From the NCBI GenBank assembly GCA_021325025.1, contig JAJPHZ010000018.1, positions 1-64,000 of the forward strand: a stretch of 64,000 nt of DNA, in the 5' to 3' direction. Position numbers and translations under genes: made by a program. This document shows, in pieces, positions 52,662 to 62,302 of the stretch; within the stretch, counting starts at the first letter, position 1; every line of letters begins with the position of its first letter. The DNA comes from Pseudomonadota bacterium (GTDB lineage: Bacteria; Desulfobacterota; Binatia; Binatales; Binataceae). Under the pieces are notes generated by a model, which had not been told where the DNA came from, ran no database searches, and saw only the letters and a program-made list of their open reading frames with translations.

Positions 52662-55094
52662 TCAACTGATCACGGCCCGATCCTGGGCCGCTTCGGCGCG
52701 CGGGAGCAGGTAGCGGCGGATGAAGTGCGGACGCCACCAGGCGATGAAGGAGGGCAGAATCAGGCAGCCCGCCACCATGTTGGTGCCCATCAGGAATATT
52801 AGCAGCACGCTCATCTCGTTATGGAACAGCAGCGGCGAAAACGCCCACGGCAGAATGCCGCCAATCATCACCGCGAACGTACTGAACACCGCCGCCCCGG
52901 TCTGGCTCAGCGCGGTGATAATCGCATCTTCGATGGTGGCCCCGCCGATGACCTCATCCTGGATGCGCGCCACCACGTAGATGCCGTAGTCGATGCCCAG
53001 GCCGATGCCCAGCGAGATGACCGGAATCGTATCGATGGTCAGCCCGATCGAGCGCGCGTTCATATAGATGAAGGCGCCGAAGTTCGCCATCACCGCCGAG
53101 ACGATGAACAGCGCACCGGCAACCGGCGAGCGGAAGGAGAACGTGCAGCACAGGTAGATGACCACCAGCACGAAGGTGATGTTGATCAGGTCCAGGCGGT
53201 ACAGAACGTCGTTGGCGGCCAGGTACAGCCCCGAGTCGCCGCCCAGGAAGTGGACCTTCACCTGGCTGAGTTCGGGGTTGTGTTCAACGTGCGTTGCGAC
53301 GAAGTCGCGCAGTTCCTGCCTGACCCGATTGAGCCGATCATAGGTGTGATCGGGCAGGAACAGGCGGATGCAGGCGCTGGTCATCTTGGGGCTGTGGGCG
53401 AAGAAGCGTTCGATCTCACCCGGCGCCGTACCGCCCAAAAACATGTACCACAAGGCACCGTTGAGCTTCACCGAGGAGGGGATGTTGCGATACTTGGGAT
53501 GGCCGTTGTGGAACATCTGGTTGATGGGCGCGATGCCCACGCCGCCGAAACTGACCACCGCCAGCACGTCGCCGCGCTTGAGCAGGTAGTCCTGCATCGC
53601 GTTGACCATCCGCAGCACGTTGGGCGCGATAGTGGACTGCGGGCTGGGAAAGTCGGGCGTCTGCAACACCACCCAGCCCTCGTCGGTGGGCATGTAGTGA
53701 CTGATCACTTCCATGTCCTTGTTGACTTTTGAATCGGGTTTGTAGATGGGCGTTCCCGGATGCTGATAGCCGATGCGCGCGCGCTGCCCCGAGGAGATGC
53801 CCCACACGATGAAGGCGGCACCGCCCACCAGCAGGGCGCCGCGCAGCGCACCCGGCGTCACCGGGATGTGGATCACCCAGCGCGCCAGCGCGTGCAGTGG
53901 GGTTTCGCGCCGGCTAGGCGACTGGCTCTGCCACCAGCGCCGCTGCCTGATGCGCGGGCGCGGCAGGTAGCTCATGAAAATCGGTTGGAAGACGAACACC
54001 ATGGTCACGCTGCCGGCCAGCCATACCGCCCCGCCAAAGCCAATTTCCTTGAGCACCGGAATGCCGCCCAGCGAGATGAAGATGATGCCGGCGATGTCGG
54101 CCAGAATCGACAGCAGCCCCGGCGGCAGCATCACGTTGGTGGTGGTGATGCAGGCCAGGATCTTGTCGTCCAGCGCGTCAAGCTCGTTGTAATAGCGGCC
54201 CTGCCATTGGATACCGTGGCTTAAGTCGCGCGCGGTCAGGATGAACGGGATCACCATCATGACCGGGTCGAAGTTGTAACCCATCAAGCCAATGAATCCC
54301 AGGCCCCAGATGGCGGAGAACGAACCGGTCAGGATCGGCGCCCACCAACTGCTGCGCTGCCCCAGGCTGAGGTAGAGGATGACCAGCATCAGCGCGATGG
54401 ACAGGAAGAAGATCACGGTGATGCGCGGCAGGTAATGGTAACCCCATCCTGCCACCACCGGCAGGCCCGCCACGTAAATCTGCGTGTTGTCGTCCTGGTA
54501 CTTGCGGATGATGTCCTGGATACCGTCGAACAGCTTGCCGTAGTCGAGCTTGTCCTCGACGAAGCTGGCGGTGATTACGGCGCCCCGGTTGTCGTAGTTG
54601 ACATAGGGCGTGATGCCCTCGCGATGGGCGTCCACGATGCGCTTGAGCTGGTCGATCTCCGCCTGCGTTTCAGGCACGAACGGATACATGTAGCACTTGG
54701 AAATCAGCGCGCCGGGACGCGCCTCGGAGTACACGTTGCGCAGCGAGGCGAGCGAGAAAATCTCGTTGTGATTGACGCCGGGCAAAGCGTTGGCGTCAAA
54801 GGTCATGTCCTGGATCTTATGCAGCGTTTTGGCGTTGAAGATGTCGCCGTGTTTAAGCCGCATCAGGATCACCAGCGTCTGCGCCCCGCCGTATTGATAC
54901 TGGAACTCCCGGTATAGCCTGGTATCCTCATGATTGGCGGGGAAGAAGTTGTTGAACTGGGTCCCGACCTGCGCGTGCGCTGCCCAATACCCCATGAACG
55001 CCGTGATCGCAATCAGGAGAATCCCGATCGGCGCCCGATAACGGATGATGTACTTGCCGATCCCCTCGGTGTTGCTGCGGGCTGTACCTGCCAT
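52662..55094 (-). CDS. MMPL/RND-family transporter of hydrophobic compounds
   Basis: 810 residues with about 12 membrane helices in two repeats. After the first helix comes a large periplasmic loop (VGTQFNNFFPANHEDTRLYREF), then a helix block (about 215-410) with HGIQWQGRYYNELDALDD; the second loop and helix block (about 625-790) contains SLGIGLGIDYGIYVVARIQDE. This is the MMPL/HpnN-like RND type that moves lipids, hopanoids or hydrocarbons, often found with DUF1329 proteins, one of which is encoded at 56702. It is probably the first gene of the minus-strand group running to 49719. Confidence 0.88.
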   Translation of the reverse strand: MAGTARSNTEGIGKYIIRYRAPIGILLIAITAFMGYWAAHAQVGTQFNNFFPANHEDTRLYREFQYQYGGAQTLVILMRLKHGDIFNAKTLHKIQDMTFDANALPGVNHNEIFSLASLRNVYSEARPGALISKCYMYPFVPETQAEIDQLKRIVDAHREGITPYVNYDNRGAVITASFVEDKLDYGKLFDGIQDIIRKYQDDNTQIYVAGLPVVAGWGYHYLPRITVIFFLSIALMLVILYLSLGQRSSWWAPILTGSFSAIWGLGFIGLMGYNFDPVMMVIPFILTARDLSHGIQWQGRYYNELDALDDKILACITTTNVMLPPGLLSILADIAGIIFISLGGIPVLKEIGFGGAVWLAGSVTMVFVFQPIFMSYLPRPRIRQRRWWQSQSPSRRETPLHALARWVIHIPVTPGALRGALLVGGAAFIVWGISSGQRARIGYQHPGTPIYKPDSKVNKDMEVISHYMPTDEGWVVLQTPDFPSPQSTIAPNVLRMVNAMQDYLLKRGDVLAVVSFGGVGIAPINQMFHNGHPKYRNIPSSVKLNGALWYMFLGGTAPGEIERFFAHSPKMTSACIRLFLPDHTYDRLNRVRQELRDFVATHVEHNPELSQVKVHFLGGDSGLYLAANDVLYRLDLINITFVLVVIYLCCTFSFRSPVAGALFIVSAVMANFGAFIYMNARSIGLTIDTIPVISLGIGLGIDYGIYVVARIQDEVIGGATIEDAIITALSQTGAAVFSTFAVMIGGILPWAFSPLLFHNEMSVLLIFLMGTNMVAGCLILPSFIAWWRPHFIRRYLLPRAEAAQDRAVIS

Positions 55095-55363
55095 CAGTAG
55101 CTCACCTCAACTGCGGCCGCGCCAGGACGTAGCCGGACCGATTTGCCCCACGGATTCGAGCGTTGTGCCATTTGCAAAACATCCCCTCACGTTTTGTCAA
55201 GTCGCGCCGGAAAACCTACCAGAGCGTTGCCGGTGTGCGATAGTCTGGCGGCCACGGGCAGACAACCCGAAATTCGGGCGGTATCTTAGCATGTCGGCGG
55301 AAAAACCAAAGGTTTGGGGCCGGGGCGCGCTGCCGCCCCCGACATGCAGTTGAAGGAAGAAAC
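55095..55363. other. Divergent intergenic region (MMPL / SDR)
   Basis: Contains the starts of two divergent genes. A ribosome-binding sequence GAAGGAAG precedes the SDR start. No clear promoter pair or operator was recognised. Confidence 0.4.
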
Positions 55364-56128
55364 TTGGCGCGGACAAACCTCTTTGACCTAAGCGGGCGGA
55401 TTGCGGCGGTAACCGGCGGCAATCGCGGAATCGGGCGCGCAATAGCGCTGGGATTGGCGCAAGCGGGCGCGTCGGTCGCGGTGCTGGCGCGCAAGGCGGA
55501 CAACAATCGCGCCGTGGTGCAGGAGCTGAGTAAATTGGGCGTCGCGGCGATGGCGCGCACGCTCGACGTGCGCCAACGCTCAGAGCTTGAACCCGCCATC
55601 GCCGAAGTCGAACGAACGCTTGGTCCACTGGATATCCTGGTCAACAACGCCGCCATCGCAATCGTAAAAGGCGCGCTGCAAGCCGACCAAAAATCCTGGG
55701 ATACGGTCATCGAGACCAACCTCACCGCGGTCTTTTTGCTCTCCCAGATCGCAGCGCGCTCGATGGCCAGGCGGCGGCGCGGCAAGATCATCAACCTGGC
55801 CAGCGAATACTCGATTTTCGGCTCGAGCCTGATTCCCGGCTATTCGGCCTCCAAGGGCGCCGTAGTGCAGTTGACCAAGTCCATGGCGATCGAGCTGGCG
55901 CCTCACAACATCCAGGTCAACGCCATCCTGCCCGGATGGATCGACACCGACCTGACGGCGCCGGTAAAGAACACCGCGCAGTACGACGAGATAATCCTGC
56001 GCACCCCGGCCGGCCGTTTCGGTGCGCCCGAGGACGTTGCCGGCACCGCGATCTTCCTGGCCTCCGACGCCTCCAACTTCGTAACCGGCAGCGTGGTGAC
56101 GGTGGACGGCGGCTACTCGGCGCGCTGA
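55364..56128 (+). CDS. Short-chain dehydrogenase/reductase (SDR)
   Basis: 254 residues, start TTG 55364 after GAAGGAAGAAAC. Classical SDR: cofactor motif TGGNRGIG (17-24), NNAA (94-97), catalytic Ser147, Tyr160 and Lys164 (Y-S-A-S-K), and the C-terminal VTVDGGYSAR. It oxidises or reduces an alcohol/ketone with NAD(P)H; the basic residue RK after the second beta strand hints at NADP preference. Substrate unknown. Confidence 0.9.
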   Translation: MARTNLFDLSGRIAAVTGGNRGIGRAIALGLAQAGASVAVLARKADNNRAVVQELSKLGVAAMARTLDVRQRSELEPAIAEVERTLGPLDILVNNAAIAIVKGALQADQKSWDTVIETNLTAVFLLSQIAARSMARRRRGKIINLASEYSIFGSSLIPGYSASKGAVVQLTKSMAIELAPHNIQVNAILPGWIDTDLTAPVKNTAQYDEIILRTPAGRFGAPEDVAGTAIFLASDASNFVTGSVVTVDGGYSAR

Positions 56129-56283
56129 TTACCGAAACATGGGCGGACTCGAACCGGCTTTCCAGCCCGTCAGGACCGGCTTCCGGCCTAACTTTTCTGC
56201 AAGGCTTTTGCCTGTCATCCCGAGCGAAGCCGCGAAATCAGCGAAGCGATTTGCCTGGTCACCCGAATGCTAGCCGCAACCTT
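56129..56283. other. Non-coding stretch with repeat-like sequence
   Basis: No gene is supported. The segment near 56214-56240 (CTGTCATCCCGAGCGAAGC) resembles a motif that is repeated between genes in many genomes; no second copy is present in this window. Confidence 0.35.
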
Positions 56284-56631
56284 CTAAATCTGCGCTGGCG
56301 CCGCTCCTGCGGCCGTGGTGCGATGGACATGGTCGGCAGCCAGGATGACTCTTGCCTCCGCTTCCACTCCGGTGCCCTTGAAGAAATCCTTGTTCATCCC
56401 GCCGTGCAGGCGGACAGGATTGTCCCGTGCGAAGCACCGGAAGTCCTGCGGACTCATCAGGCCGCGGCCGACCAGTTTATGCGCCTCCTCCGAGACCCCG
56501 CGCATGTCTTTCACATCGAAATGCCCGATGCCGGAGCGGAACATGGGGTTCAGGCACGCGTCGTAAGGGTTCACCCTGCGATCGAAGGCGGCGGCCGGGC
56601 GGTCGTCGCCCTCGGCGGCATGGTTCTCTAC
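56284..56631 (-). pseudogene. C-terminal remnant of an amidohydrolase-2 protein
   Basis: The minus-strand translation AEGDDRP..AFDRRVNPYDACLNP..RSGIGHFDVKDM, then VRLHGGMNKDFFKGTGVEA, aligns by eye with the last 115 residues of the intact protein at 46694 (CEADDP..AFDSKHNP; SDIGHWDVPDM; VKLWTGGNPDFFKGTRVES). The catalytic Asp of SDIGHWD is Gly here and nothing of the other 370 residues precedes it, so it is non-functional. A stop lies shortly upstream in every likely frame. Confidence 0.7.
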
Positions 56632-56701
56632 CCCTCGGTGGCCCTGGCCGCGCCGACTGCTTCGAGGTCTCGGCCCGGCAGTATCAGTTAAAATTGCAAA
56701 A

Positions 56702-57985
56702 TCATTGCATAATCTGTTGCAGTCCCGCCGGCAGAGCGTATCTGTTCACATCGTGATACTGGCGCGGGGCGTTGGAATTGAGCAGCACCTTCCCCTCCCA
56801 CGAAACGCTGGAGTGCTGATTTTGCAGGTCGTAGATAACGTTTTCGCCGCCGTTGCGCGCGTAAAAACCGCCGCCAGGCACCGGTATCGGCGTGGTAAAC
56901 CCGGTGAACACCTTCCACAGCTTCATCGACGGGTCATAGGAATCTATCTCCACGGCGCCATAGAATTCCTTGTCCACGTAGTAGATCTTTTTGCCGTAGC
57001 AGTAGCCCGCGCGCTGGGAAGGTATGCGCTTAATTTCCAGTACCCACACGTCACGCAGTTGCCACTTGACGTCCAAAGCCGCCTTGGGCCAGTACACTGG
57101 AAAATACCAGTTGTGGGCAAAGTCCATGAAGGTTGTGCCCTCGGCACCTTGCGGACCCCAGGCCGCGAGGACCTTCCTTTCCCCCAGCAGCCGGGCCTGA
57201 TCGATCGTCGGCGGCAGTGGCACCGAGGACGAATCGTCGTTGGTAAAGTCCGTCCCGAGCAGCGGTGCGCAGCGCGCGGCGCTCGAAAGCCTCAGCGAGC
57301 GGCGCAGCGAAGGCAGGAACACGTAAACCTCCGGGAATTTCAGCACATCATCGTATTGACTCTGCAACGAGGTGGTATACTTCGATTGTTCCGGCAATAT
57401 CACCTCGACGTATAATGTGAAGTATACACCGGAAGCGGCCGGATTCGTGATGTCCCACCCCGGGTCGCTGACATGGGCGAGGCGGCGAAACACCACCGTA
57501 TCCAGCATTTCGAGAACGCTGCCGTATCGATCGACGTTGTGGCTGCCGGAGTACTCGTAATTTACCGCGGGGGTGTAATTGTAATACTGGTCGTACAGCA
57601 ATTCCTCACCGGCCAGAGGTCCGCTGGGGTTCAAGAACGGCTCGCCGGCGACGTAGCCGTCGATGGTGTAGCCGCCGCTTGGAAGCCGGCGCAATTTCAC
57701 CTGCGAGCCATACTTCTCGGTGGCGCGCTGGAAGGAAGGCGGCAGCGGATAGGATTGCGTCGGGCCGACTTCCAGCACCGCCTCATCCGGCACCTTCCAA
57801 TGATACTTGCCGCTAAGTAGAGCCTGATACCCTTCGGTCAGGTAATCCTTGTATTGTTGCCAGTTGCGCGTGGTGATTTTCGTGCCGACCGGGAGCGTAC
57901 GCAGCCCATTTTGCGCCAGCGCCATCCCCATCCACGACACTGCCAGCACTACCCCGAGAATCAAGCCGGCCATTGTGCGAACCAT
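56702..57985 (-). CDS. DUF1329 exported protein
   Basis: 427 residues from ATG 57985, chosen because GGAGGG lies upstream and a signal peptide follows at once (residues 1-25, ending ALAQ); the frame itself opens at 58081. The mature part matches the DUF1329 layout: a YTIDGYVAGEPF-type segment, a run of beta strands, VWVLEIKRIP and KKIYYVDKE, and WKVF. DUF1329 proteins resemble outer-membrane lipoprotein-sorting folds and are usually encoded with MMPL/RND transporters, consistent with a role in moving hydrophobic compounds through the envelope. Confidence 0.85.
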   Translation of the reverse strand: MVRTMAGLILGVVLAVSWMGMALAQNGLRTLPVGTKITTRNWQQYKDYLTEGYQALLSGKYHWKVPDEAVLEVGPTQSYPLPPSFQRATEKYGSQVKLRRLPSGGYTIDGYVAGEPFLNPSGPLAGEELLYDQYYNYTPAVNYEYSGSHNVDRYGSVLEMLDTVVFRRLAHVSDPGWDITNPAASGVYFTLYVEVILPEQSKYTTSLQSQYDDVLKFPEVYVFLPSLRRSLRLSSAARCAPLLGTDFTNDDSSSVPLPPTIDQARLLGERKVLAAWGPQGAEGTTFMDFAHNWYFPVYWPKAALDVKWQLRDVWVLEIKRIPSQRAGYCYGKKIYYVDKEFYGAVEIDSYDPSMKLWKVFTGFTTPIPVPGGGFYARNGGENVIYDLQNQHSSVSWEGKVLLNSNAPRQYHDVNRYALPAGLQQIMQ

Positions 57986-58729
57986 GACGAACGCCCTCCT
58001 CTGTAGCCATTGTTGTAATAGCTGTGACCCCAGTTGAGCAGTCGCGCGACTGCGTAAACCTCCTAAGCAAACGAAGCTCATGCGTTCTGCGCCGGCGCAA
58101 GATCGAAGAGTTCAAGCGGGGGGTTGCAAATGTCGCTCTGCGTATTGAACAGGAGCGGCTAACGGGGTTGGCGAGGATTCTCGTCTCGTTATCAAGCGTC
58201 TGATGGATCGCGCGCATTGCACGACTCCGCCGGCGCACTAAGGTCGCACGTTCTACATCCGTTGGTCAAGCGTGAGCGTACGTCAATGTAACCAAGCAGC
58301 ATCCCCTTTCCGGTCCCGCGCACAAGCTTGTGCGATTCATCCGGTTCGGCGGCCAACAGTCCTTGGCCTGTGGGAGCGGTTGTATACAGTTTGGAATGCA
58401 ATGGAGGCACGAATAGCGCCTTCTTTTAAGGCAAATAGCACCGTCAGTGACGAAAAGCAAAGACCCGGAGCTGTCGGAGGCTTGTTCGGTCTCAAGCATC
58501 CGGTGGTCGCCGGGGCGAAGTTTTAAGCCACCCGTCGGGCAGCGCCTACGGACGCCGGCCCGGCACTTGGACAGGATTTTAGTCGGCTGATTGTCGCGTG
58601 GCAGAGCAGGGCGCATCGTCCGCAGACGCAGCGTTTCCCGCTGTCCTTATTGCGAGGGCACATTGTTATACTGCACTCTGAAGACGGTGATCGGATAGGA
58701 GGACGCCGCAAGGGCGAATGCGCTAGCTG
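57986..58729. other. Divergent intergenic region (DUF1329 / exonuclease III)
   Basis: About 740 bases. Short frames exist on both strands but none has a recognisable pattern or ribosome-binding site. TTATACTG near 58665 could be a -10 element for the gene at 58730. Confidence 0.4.
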
Positions 58730-59515
58730 GTGAAGATTGCAACCTACAATGTCAACGGTGTCAACGGGCGGCTGCCGGTGCTGCTGCGCTGGCTTTCGGA
58801 ATCAAAGCCCGATGTCGTGTGCCTTCAGGAACTGAAGGCGCCGCAAGATAAATTTCCGCTGGAAGTCATCCGCGATGCCGGCTACGGCGCGGTATGGCAT
58901 GGTCAGAAGAGTTTCAACGGCGTGGCGATCCTGGCGCGGGGCCGCGATCCGGTGGAGAATCGCAGAGGCCTGCCCGGCGATCCGGACGACCTCCACAGCC
59001 GCTACATCGAAGCGACGATCGGCGGCGTACTGGTCGGCTGTCTTTACCTGCCCAACGGCAACCCCGCGCCGGGTCCCAAGTTCGACTACAAGCTGCGCTG
59101 GTTCGAGCGTCTCATGACGCATGCGCAGGATTTGCTCAAGAGGTCGGTGCCGGTTGTGCTGGCCGGCGATTACAACGTGATACCCACCGAACTGGACGTA
59201 TATAAACCCGAAAACTGGGTGCGCGACGCGCTTTTTCTGCCCGAGGTTCGTCAGGCCTTTGCCCAATTGCTGGCGCCGGGATGGACCGACGCCGTGCGCA
59301 AGCTGCATCCGGGCGAACGCATCTACACCTACTGGGATTACTTCCGAAACGCCTGGCAGCGCAACGCGGGACTGCGCATCGACCATCTCCTGCTCAGCCC
59401 GTCAGTCGCTCCCCGGCTGGTGGCGGCGGAGGTCGATCGCGAAGTTCGCGGCTGGGAGAAGACCAGCGATCACGCGCCGGTGTGGGTGGAAATCGCGGAC
59501 AGCGCCGCAGGCTGA
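58730..59515 (+). CDS. xth: Exodeoxyribonuclease III
   Basis: 261 residues, start GTG 58730. The ExoIII/AP-endonuclease fold is complete: KIATYNVNGVNGRLP, VVCLQELKAPQDKFP with the metal Glu, AGDYNVIPTELDVY, RIDHLLLSP and the terminal KTSDHAPVWVEI with Asp-His. It removes nucleotides from 3' ends and cuts at AP sites in base-excision repair. Confidence 0.93.
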   Translation: MKIATYNVNGVNGRLPVLLRWLSESKPDVVCLQELKAPQDKFPLEVIRDAGYGAVWHGQKSFNGVAILARGRDPVENRRGLPGDPDDLHSRYIEATIGGVLVGCLYLPNGNPAPGPKFDYKLRWFERLMTHAQDLLKRSVPVVLAGDYNVIPTELDVYKPENWVRDALFLPEVRQAFAQLLAPGWTDAVRKLHPGERIYTYWDYFRNAWQRNAGLRIDHLLLSPSVAPRLVAAEVDREVRGWEKTSDHAPVWVEIADSAAG

Positions 59516-59567
59516 GTCTCGCGCAGGCTATTGACGGTCGCATCGTGCACGATTGAGCGGCTAGGCG

Positions 59568-59753
59568 ATGCCCTGGGACGAAACATATTATCCCCGTTCG
59601 ATGCGCAACCTGCCGCCTGAGGTGCGCCGCAAGGCGATCGAGATCGCCAACGCCCTGCTGGAAGAGGGTTACGAGGAGGGCAAGGCGATTCGCATTGCGA
59701 TTGCCAAAGCCAGGGAGTGGGCCGCACGCGGCGGCGCGGTCTGGCCGCGTTGA
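59568..59753 (+). CDS. Small YdaT-like protein
   Basis: 61 residues: MPWDETYYPRSMRNLP, then RRKAIEIANALLEEGYEEGKAIRIAIAKAREWA. This matches, from memory, the N-terminal part of B. subtilis YdaT, a stress-induced protein; the C-terminal DUF2188 part of YdaT is absent. Helical, soluble, function unknown. It follows xth by 52 bases. Confidence 0.7.
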   Translation: MPWDETYYPRSMRNLPPEVRRKAIEIANALLEEGYEEGKAIRIAIAKAREWAARGGAVWPR

Positions 59754-60039
59754 TCGGCGTGTGGCCGCAGCACGATTGGCGTCGTGCGCAATTTGTTGCT
59801 CAGCGCATCAAACGCGCAGGTTTGCCGGCCGGGCGGCCGAACGTTCTGCCGTTGGCAACTGGCGGAGTATACATGCATGTATTCCTCTGGCTTGGGGATT
59901 TACTGAGTTACCCCGAGTGGGCAATCTCATAGCGCGCGACGGGCGCCAGCGTCAATTGCAGAGCTGGAGGGCTCGCGTCTGATGATTCCGGCCCATTAAG
60001 ACAGGTGATAATATCGCGGGCAAACCCAGGAGGTGCGCG

Positions 60040-60969
60040 ATGCCGCTCGATCCGCAAGTCAAGGCGATACTCGACCAGGCAGCCAGCCTGCCGCGCTTCG
60101 AGCAGTTGTCGGTCGAAGAGGCGCGCAAGCAGACCATCGAACGCAGCGCGGCGGGCAGCTTGCCGACACTGCCGGTAGCGTCGGTCGTCAATCGGGTCAT
60201 ACCCGGGCCGGGCGGCGAGCTGCCGGTGCGCATCTACACACCAAAGGGCAGCGGACCGTTTGCACTGATGGTGTTCTTTCACGGCAGCGGCTTCGTGATC
60301 TGCAATCTCGACACGCACGACGGCGCCTGCCGCAACCTGTGCGGCGGCGCCGGATGTGTCGTGGTGTCGGTTGATTATCGGCTGGCGCCGGAGCACAAAT
60401 TTCCGGCCGGTCCCGACGACTGTTACGCCGCGACCAAATGGGCCGCCGCGCATGCGTCCGAACTCAACGCCGACGCGTCGCGGATAGTCATCGCCGGCGA
60501 CAGCGCCGGCGGAAACCTGGCTGCCGTCACCGCCTTGATGGTGCGCGACATGGGCGGTCCGGGGCTGCGCGGTCAACTGCTGATCTATCCGGTTACCGAT
60601 TACTACCAACCCGGCCATCCCTCCTACGTCGAGAACGCCGAGGGCTACGGCTTGACGGCGGCCGGCATGCGATGGTTCTGGGGCCATTACCTCAACCATG
60701 AGGCCGAGGCCGACAATCCCTACGTGTCGCCGTTGCGCGCCGCCAATCTAAGCGGGTTGCCGCCAGCCTTGATCATCACCGCCGAGTACGACGTCTTGCG
60801 CGACGAAGGGGAGCGCTACGGCCAACGCCTGGCGCAAGCCGGCGTGCCCACCCGCGTCACGCGCTATGAGGGAATGCATCACGGGTTCTTTCAGATGTAC
60901 GGCATCGTTGACAAAGCCGGGCAAGCGCTGGAAGAGGTTTGTGCCTGGCTCAAGGAGCGCTGCGCATGA
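60040..60969 (+). CDS. Alpha/beta hydrolase, HSL-type esterase
   Basis: 309 residues, ATG 60040 after CCAGGAGG. The hormone-sensitive-lipase family layout is present: an N-terminal cap (1-60), oxyanion motif HGSGF at 81-85 (usually HGGG), the nucleophile Ser155 in GDSAGGN, an acid near residue 251 (YDVLRDEG) and the base His in MHHGFF about 282. It hydrolyses short or medium-chain esters. The next gene overlaps by four bases (ATGA). Confidence 0.9.
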   Translation: MPLDPQVKAILDQAASLPRFEQLSVEEARKQTIERSAAGSLPTLPVASVVNRVIPGPGGELPVRIYTPKGSGPFALMVFFHGSGFVICNLDTHDGACRNLCGGAGCVVVSVDYRLAPEHKFPAGPDDCYAATKWAAAHASELNADASRIVIAGDSAGGNLAAVTALMVRDMGGPGLRGQLLIYPVTDYYQPGHPSYVENAEGYGLTAAGMRWFWGHYLNHEAEADNPYVSPLRAANLSGLPPALIITAEYDVLRDEGERYGQRLAQAGVPTRVTRYEGMHHGFFQMYGIVDKAGQALEEVCAWLKERCA

Positions 60970-61820
60970 TGATCGTACGCACGGCAACGTCGGCCGATGC
61001 CGCGGTGTGCGGCCGGATCTGCTACGAGGCGTTCAAGGCGATCGCCGAACAGCACAATTTCCCGCCCGACTTCCCGAGCACCGAGGACGCGGTGCATCTG
61101 CTGGCGATGCTGATTGAGCATGCCGGGTTCTACGGGGTCGTGGCAGAGCGCGACGGACAAATCATCGGCAGCAACATTCTCGATGAGCGCAATCCCATCT
61201 CGGGCGTGGGTCCGATCACGGTCGACCCGCGCGCGCAGAACGCGGGCGTGGGGCGGCGGCTGATGGCGGCCGTGATCGAACGGTCGCGCCAGCGCGGCTT
61301 CGCCGGTATCCGGCTGGTTCAATCCGGCTATCACACCCGCTCGCTGTCGTTGTATCTCAAATTGGGCTTCAACGTTCGCGAGCATCTGTCCTGTATGCAG
61401 GGCAACGCGATCAACGCGGCGATACCGGGTCACACGGTGCGCGCCGCCACCTTGGCGGATATCGACGCCTGCAACGATCTGTGCGTGCGCGTCCATGGCC
61501 ATCATCGCGGCGGCGAACTGCGCGATGCCGTGGAGCAGGGCAACGCGACCGTGGTCGAGCGGATGGGGCGCATTACCGGCTACGCCACGATGATCGCGTT
61601 TTTCGCCCACGCCGTGGCGGAAACCAACGACGACCTCAAGGCGTTGATTGCCGCCGCGCGCTCGTTCGGGGGTCCCGGTTTTTTGGTGCCCTCGCGCAAC
61701 AGCGAGCTTATGCGCTGGTGCCTGGGCCAGGGGTTGCGCGTCATCCAGCCGATGACCCTGATGACGATGGGCCTGTACAACGAACCCGCGGGAGCTTATC
61801 TGCCCTCCGTCACATACTGA
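60966..61820 (+). CDS. GNAT-family N-acetyltransferase
   Basis: 284 residues from ATG 60966, overlapping the esterase stop. The N-terminal GNAT domain (1-145) has IGSNILDERNPISGVGPITVDPRAQNAGVGRRLM, with the acetyl-CoA loop QNAGVGRRL. The C-terminal half (about 160-284) resembles a second, degenerate GNAT module (FLVPSRNSELMRW). Substrate unknown; coupling with the esterase is inferred from the overlap. Confidence 0.85.
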   Translation: MMIVRTATSADAAVCGRICYEAFKAIAEQHNFPPDFPSTEDAVHLLAMLIEHAGFYGVVAERDGQIIGSNILDERNPISGVGPITVDPRAQNAGVGRRLMAAVIERSRQRGFAGIRLVQSGYHTRSLSLYLKLGFNVREHLSCMQGNAINAAIPGHTVRAATLADIDACNDLCVRVHGHHRGGELRDAVEQGNATVVERMGRITGYATMIAFFAHAVAETNDDLKALIAAARSFGGPGFLVPSRNSELMRWCLGQGLRVIQPMTLMTMGLYNEPAGAYLPSVTY

Positions 61821-61833
61821 AAGCCGGACGCGG

Positions 61834-62271
61834 TCAGGCAGCCGCTTCGCGGTACATCCAGGCTCCAATTTCGGTGCCGATTACAATCGGTATCAGCCCG
61901 TAGAGCGACCATAGGGCGGCCAGTTTGAGGCTAAAGAAACGCATCGGCGCAAGCCCGATTACCGGCACCGGGATGACCAGCAACCAAACCGTGAGCGCGG
62001 CTGCCAGCGCGGTGGCAGGTCCGGGACCGAAGCGCGGGCGCATCGCGCTGTAAAGCCACAGGGCGAGCAGTCCTTTGAGCAAGTCGTAAACCAAAAAGTA
62101 CAGCAGAGCCTGCATACTGACATCGCCGCCGCCGCTTCTACCCAGCGCCGCCATCGCCGCGGCCCAACCGGGCTTGAGCAATACGCCATGCACCACGGCA
62201 TCGCCGGCAAAGCAAATCAGGCCGGCAGCGCCGCCGCCGACCATTATTCGACCGATGTTGACCCTCGCCAT
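61834..62271 (-). CDS. Small integral membrane protein
   Basis: 145 residues from ATG 62271; the frame extends upstream but only over the VOC gene. Four hydrophobic helices (about 9-29, 53-73, 85-105, 118-138). I do not recognise a family with certainty. It follows the VOC gene on the same strand with a 31-base gap. Confidence 0.65.
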   Translation of the reverse strand: MARVNIGRIMVGGGAAGLICFAGDAVVHGVLLKPGWAAAMAALGRSGGGDVSMQALLYFLVYDLLKGLLALWLYSAMRPRFGPGPATALAAALTVWLLVIPVPVIGLAPMRFFSLKLAALWSLYGLIPIVIGTEIGAWMYREAAA

Positions 62272-62302
62272 CGCAGTCTCCCCGCAGGCCGAGACTCGGG
62301 GC

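Noticed and set aside
51088..52713. 541-residue plus-strand frame opposite the ThDP enzyme
   Set aside because: Shadow; the minus-strand gene has all ThDP motifs and a strong ribosome-binding site.
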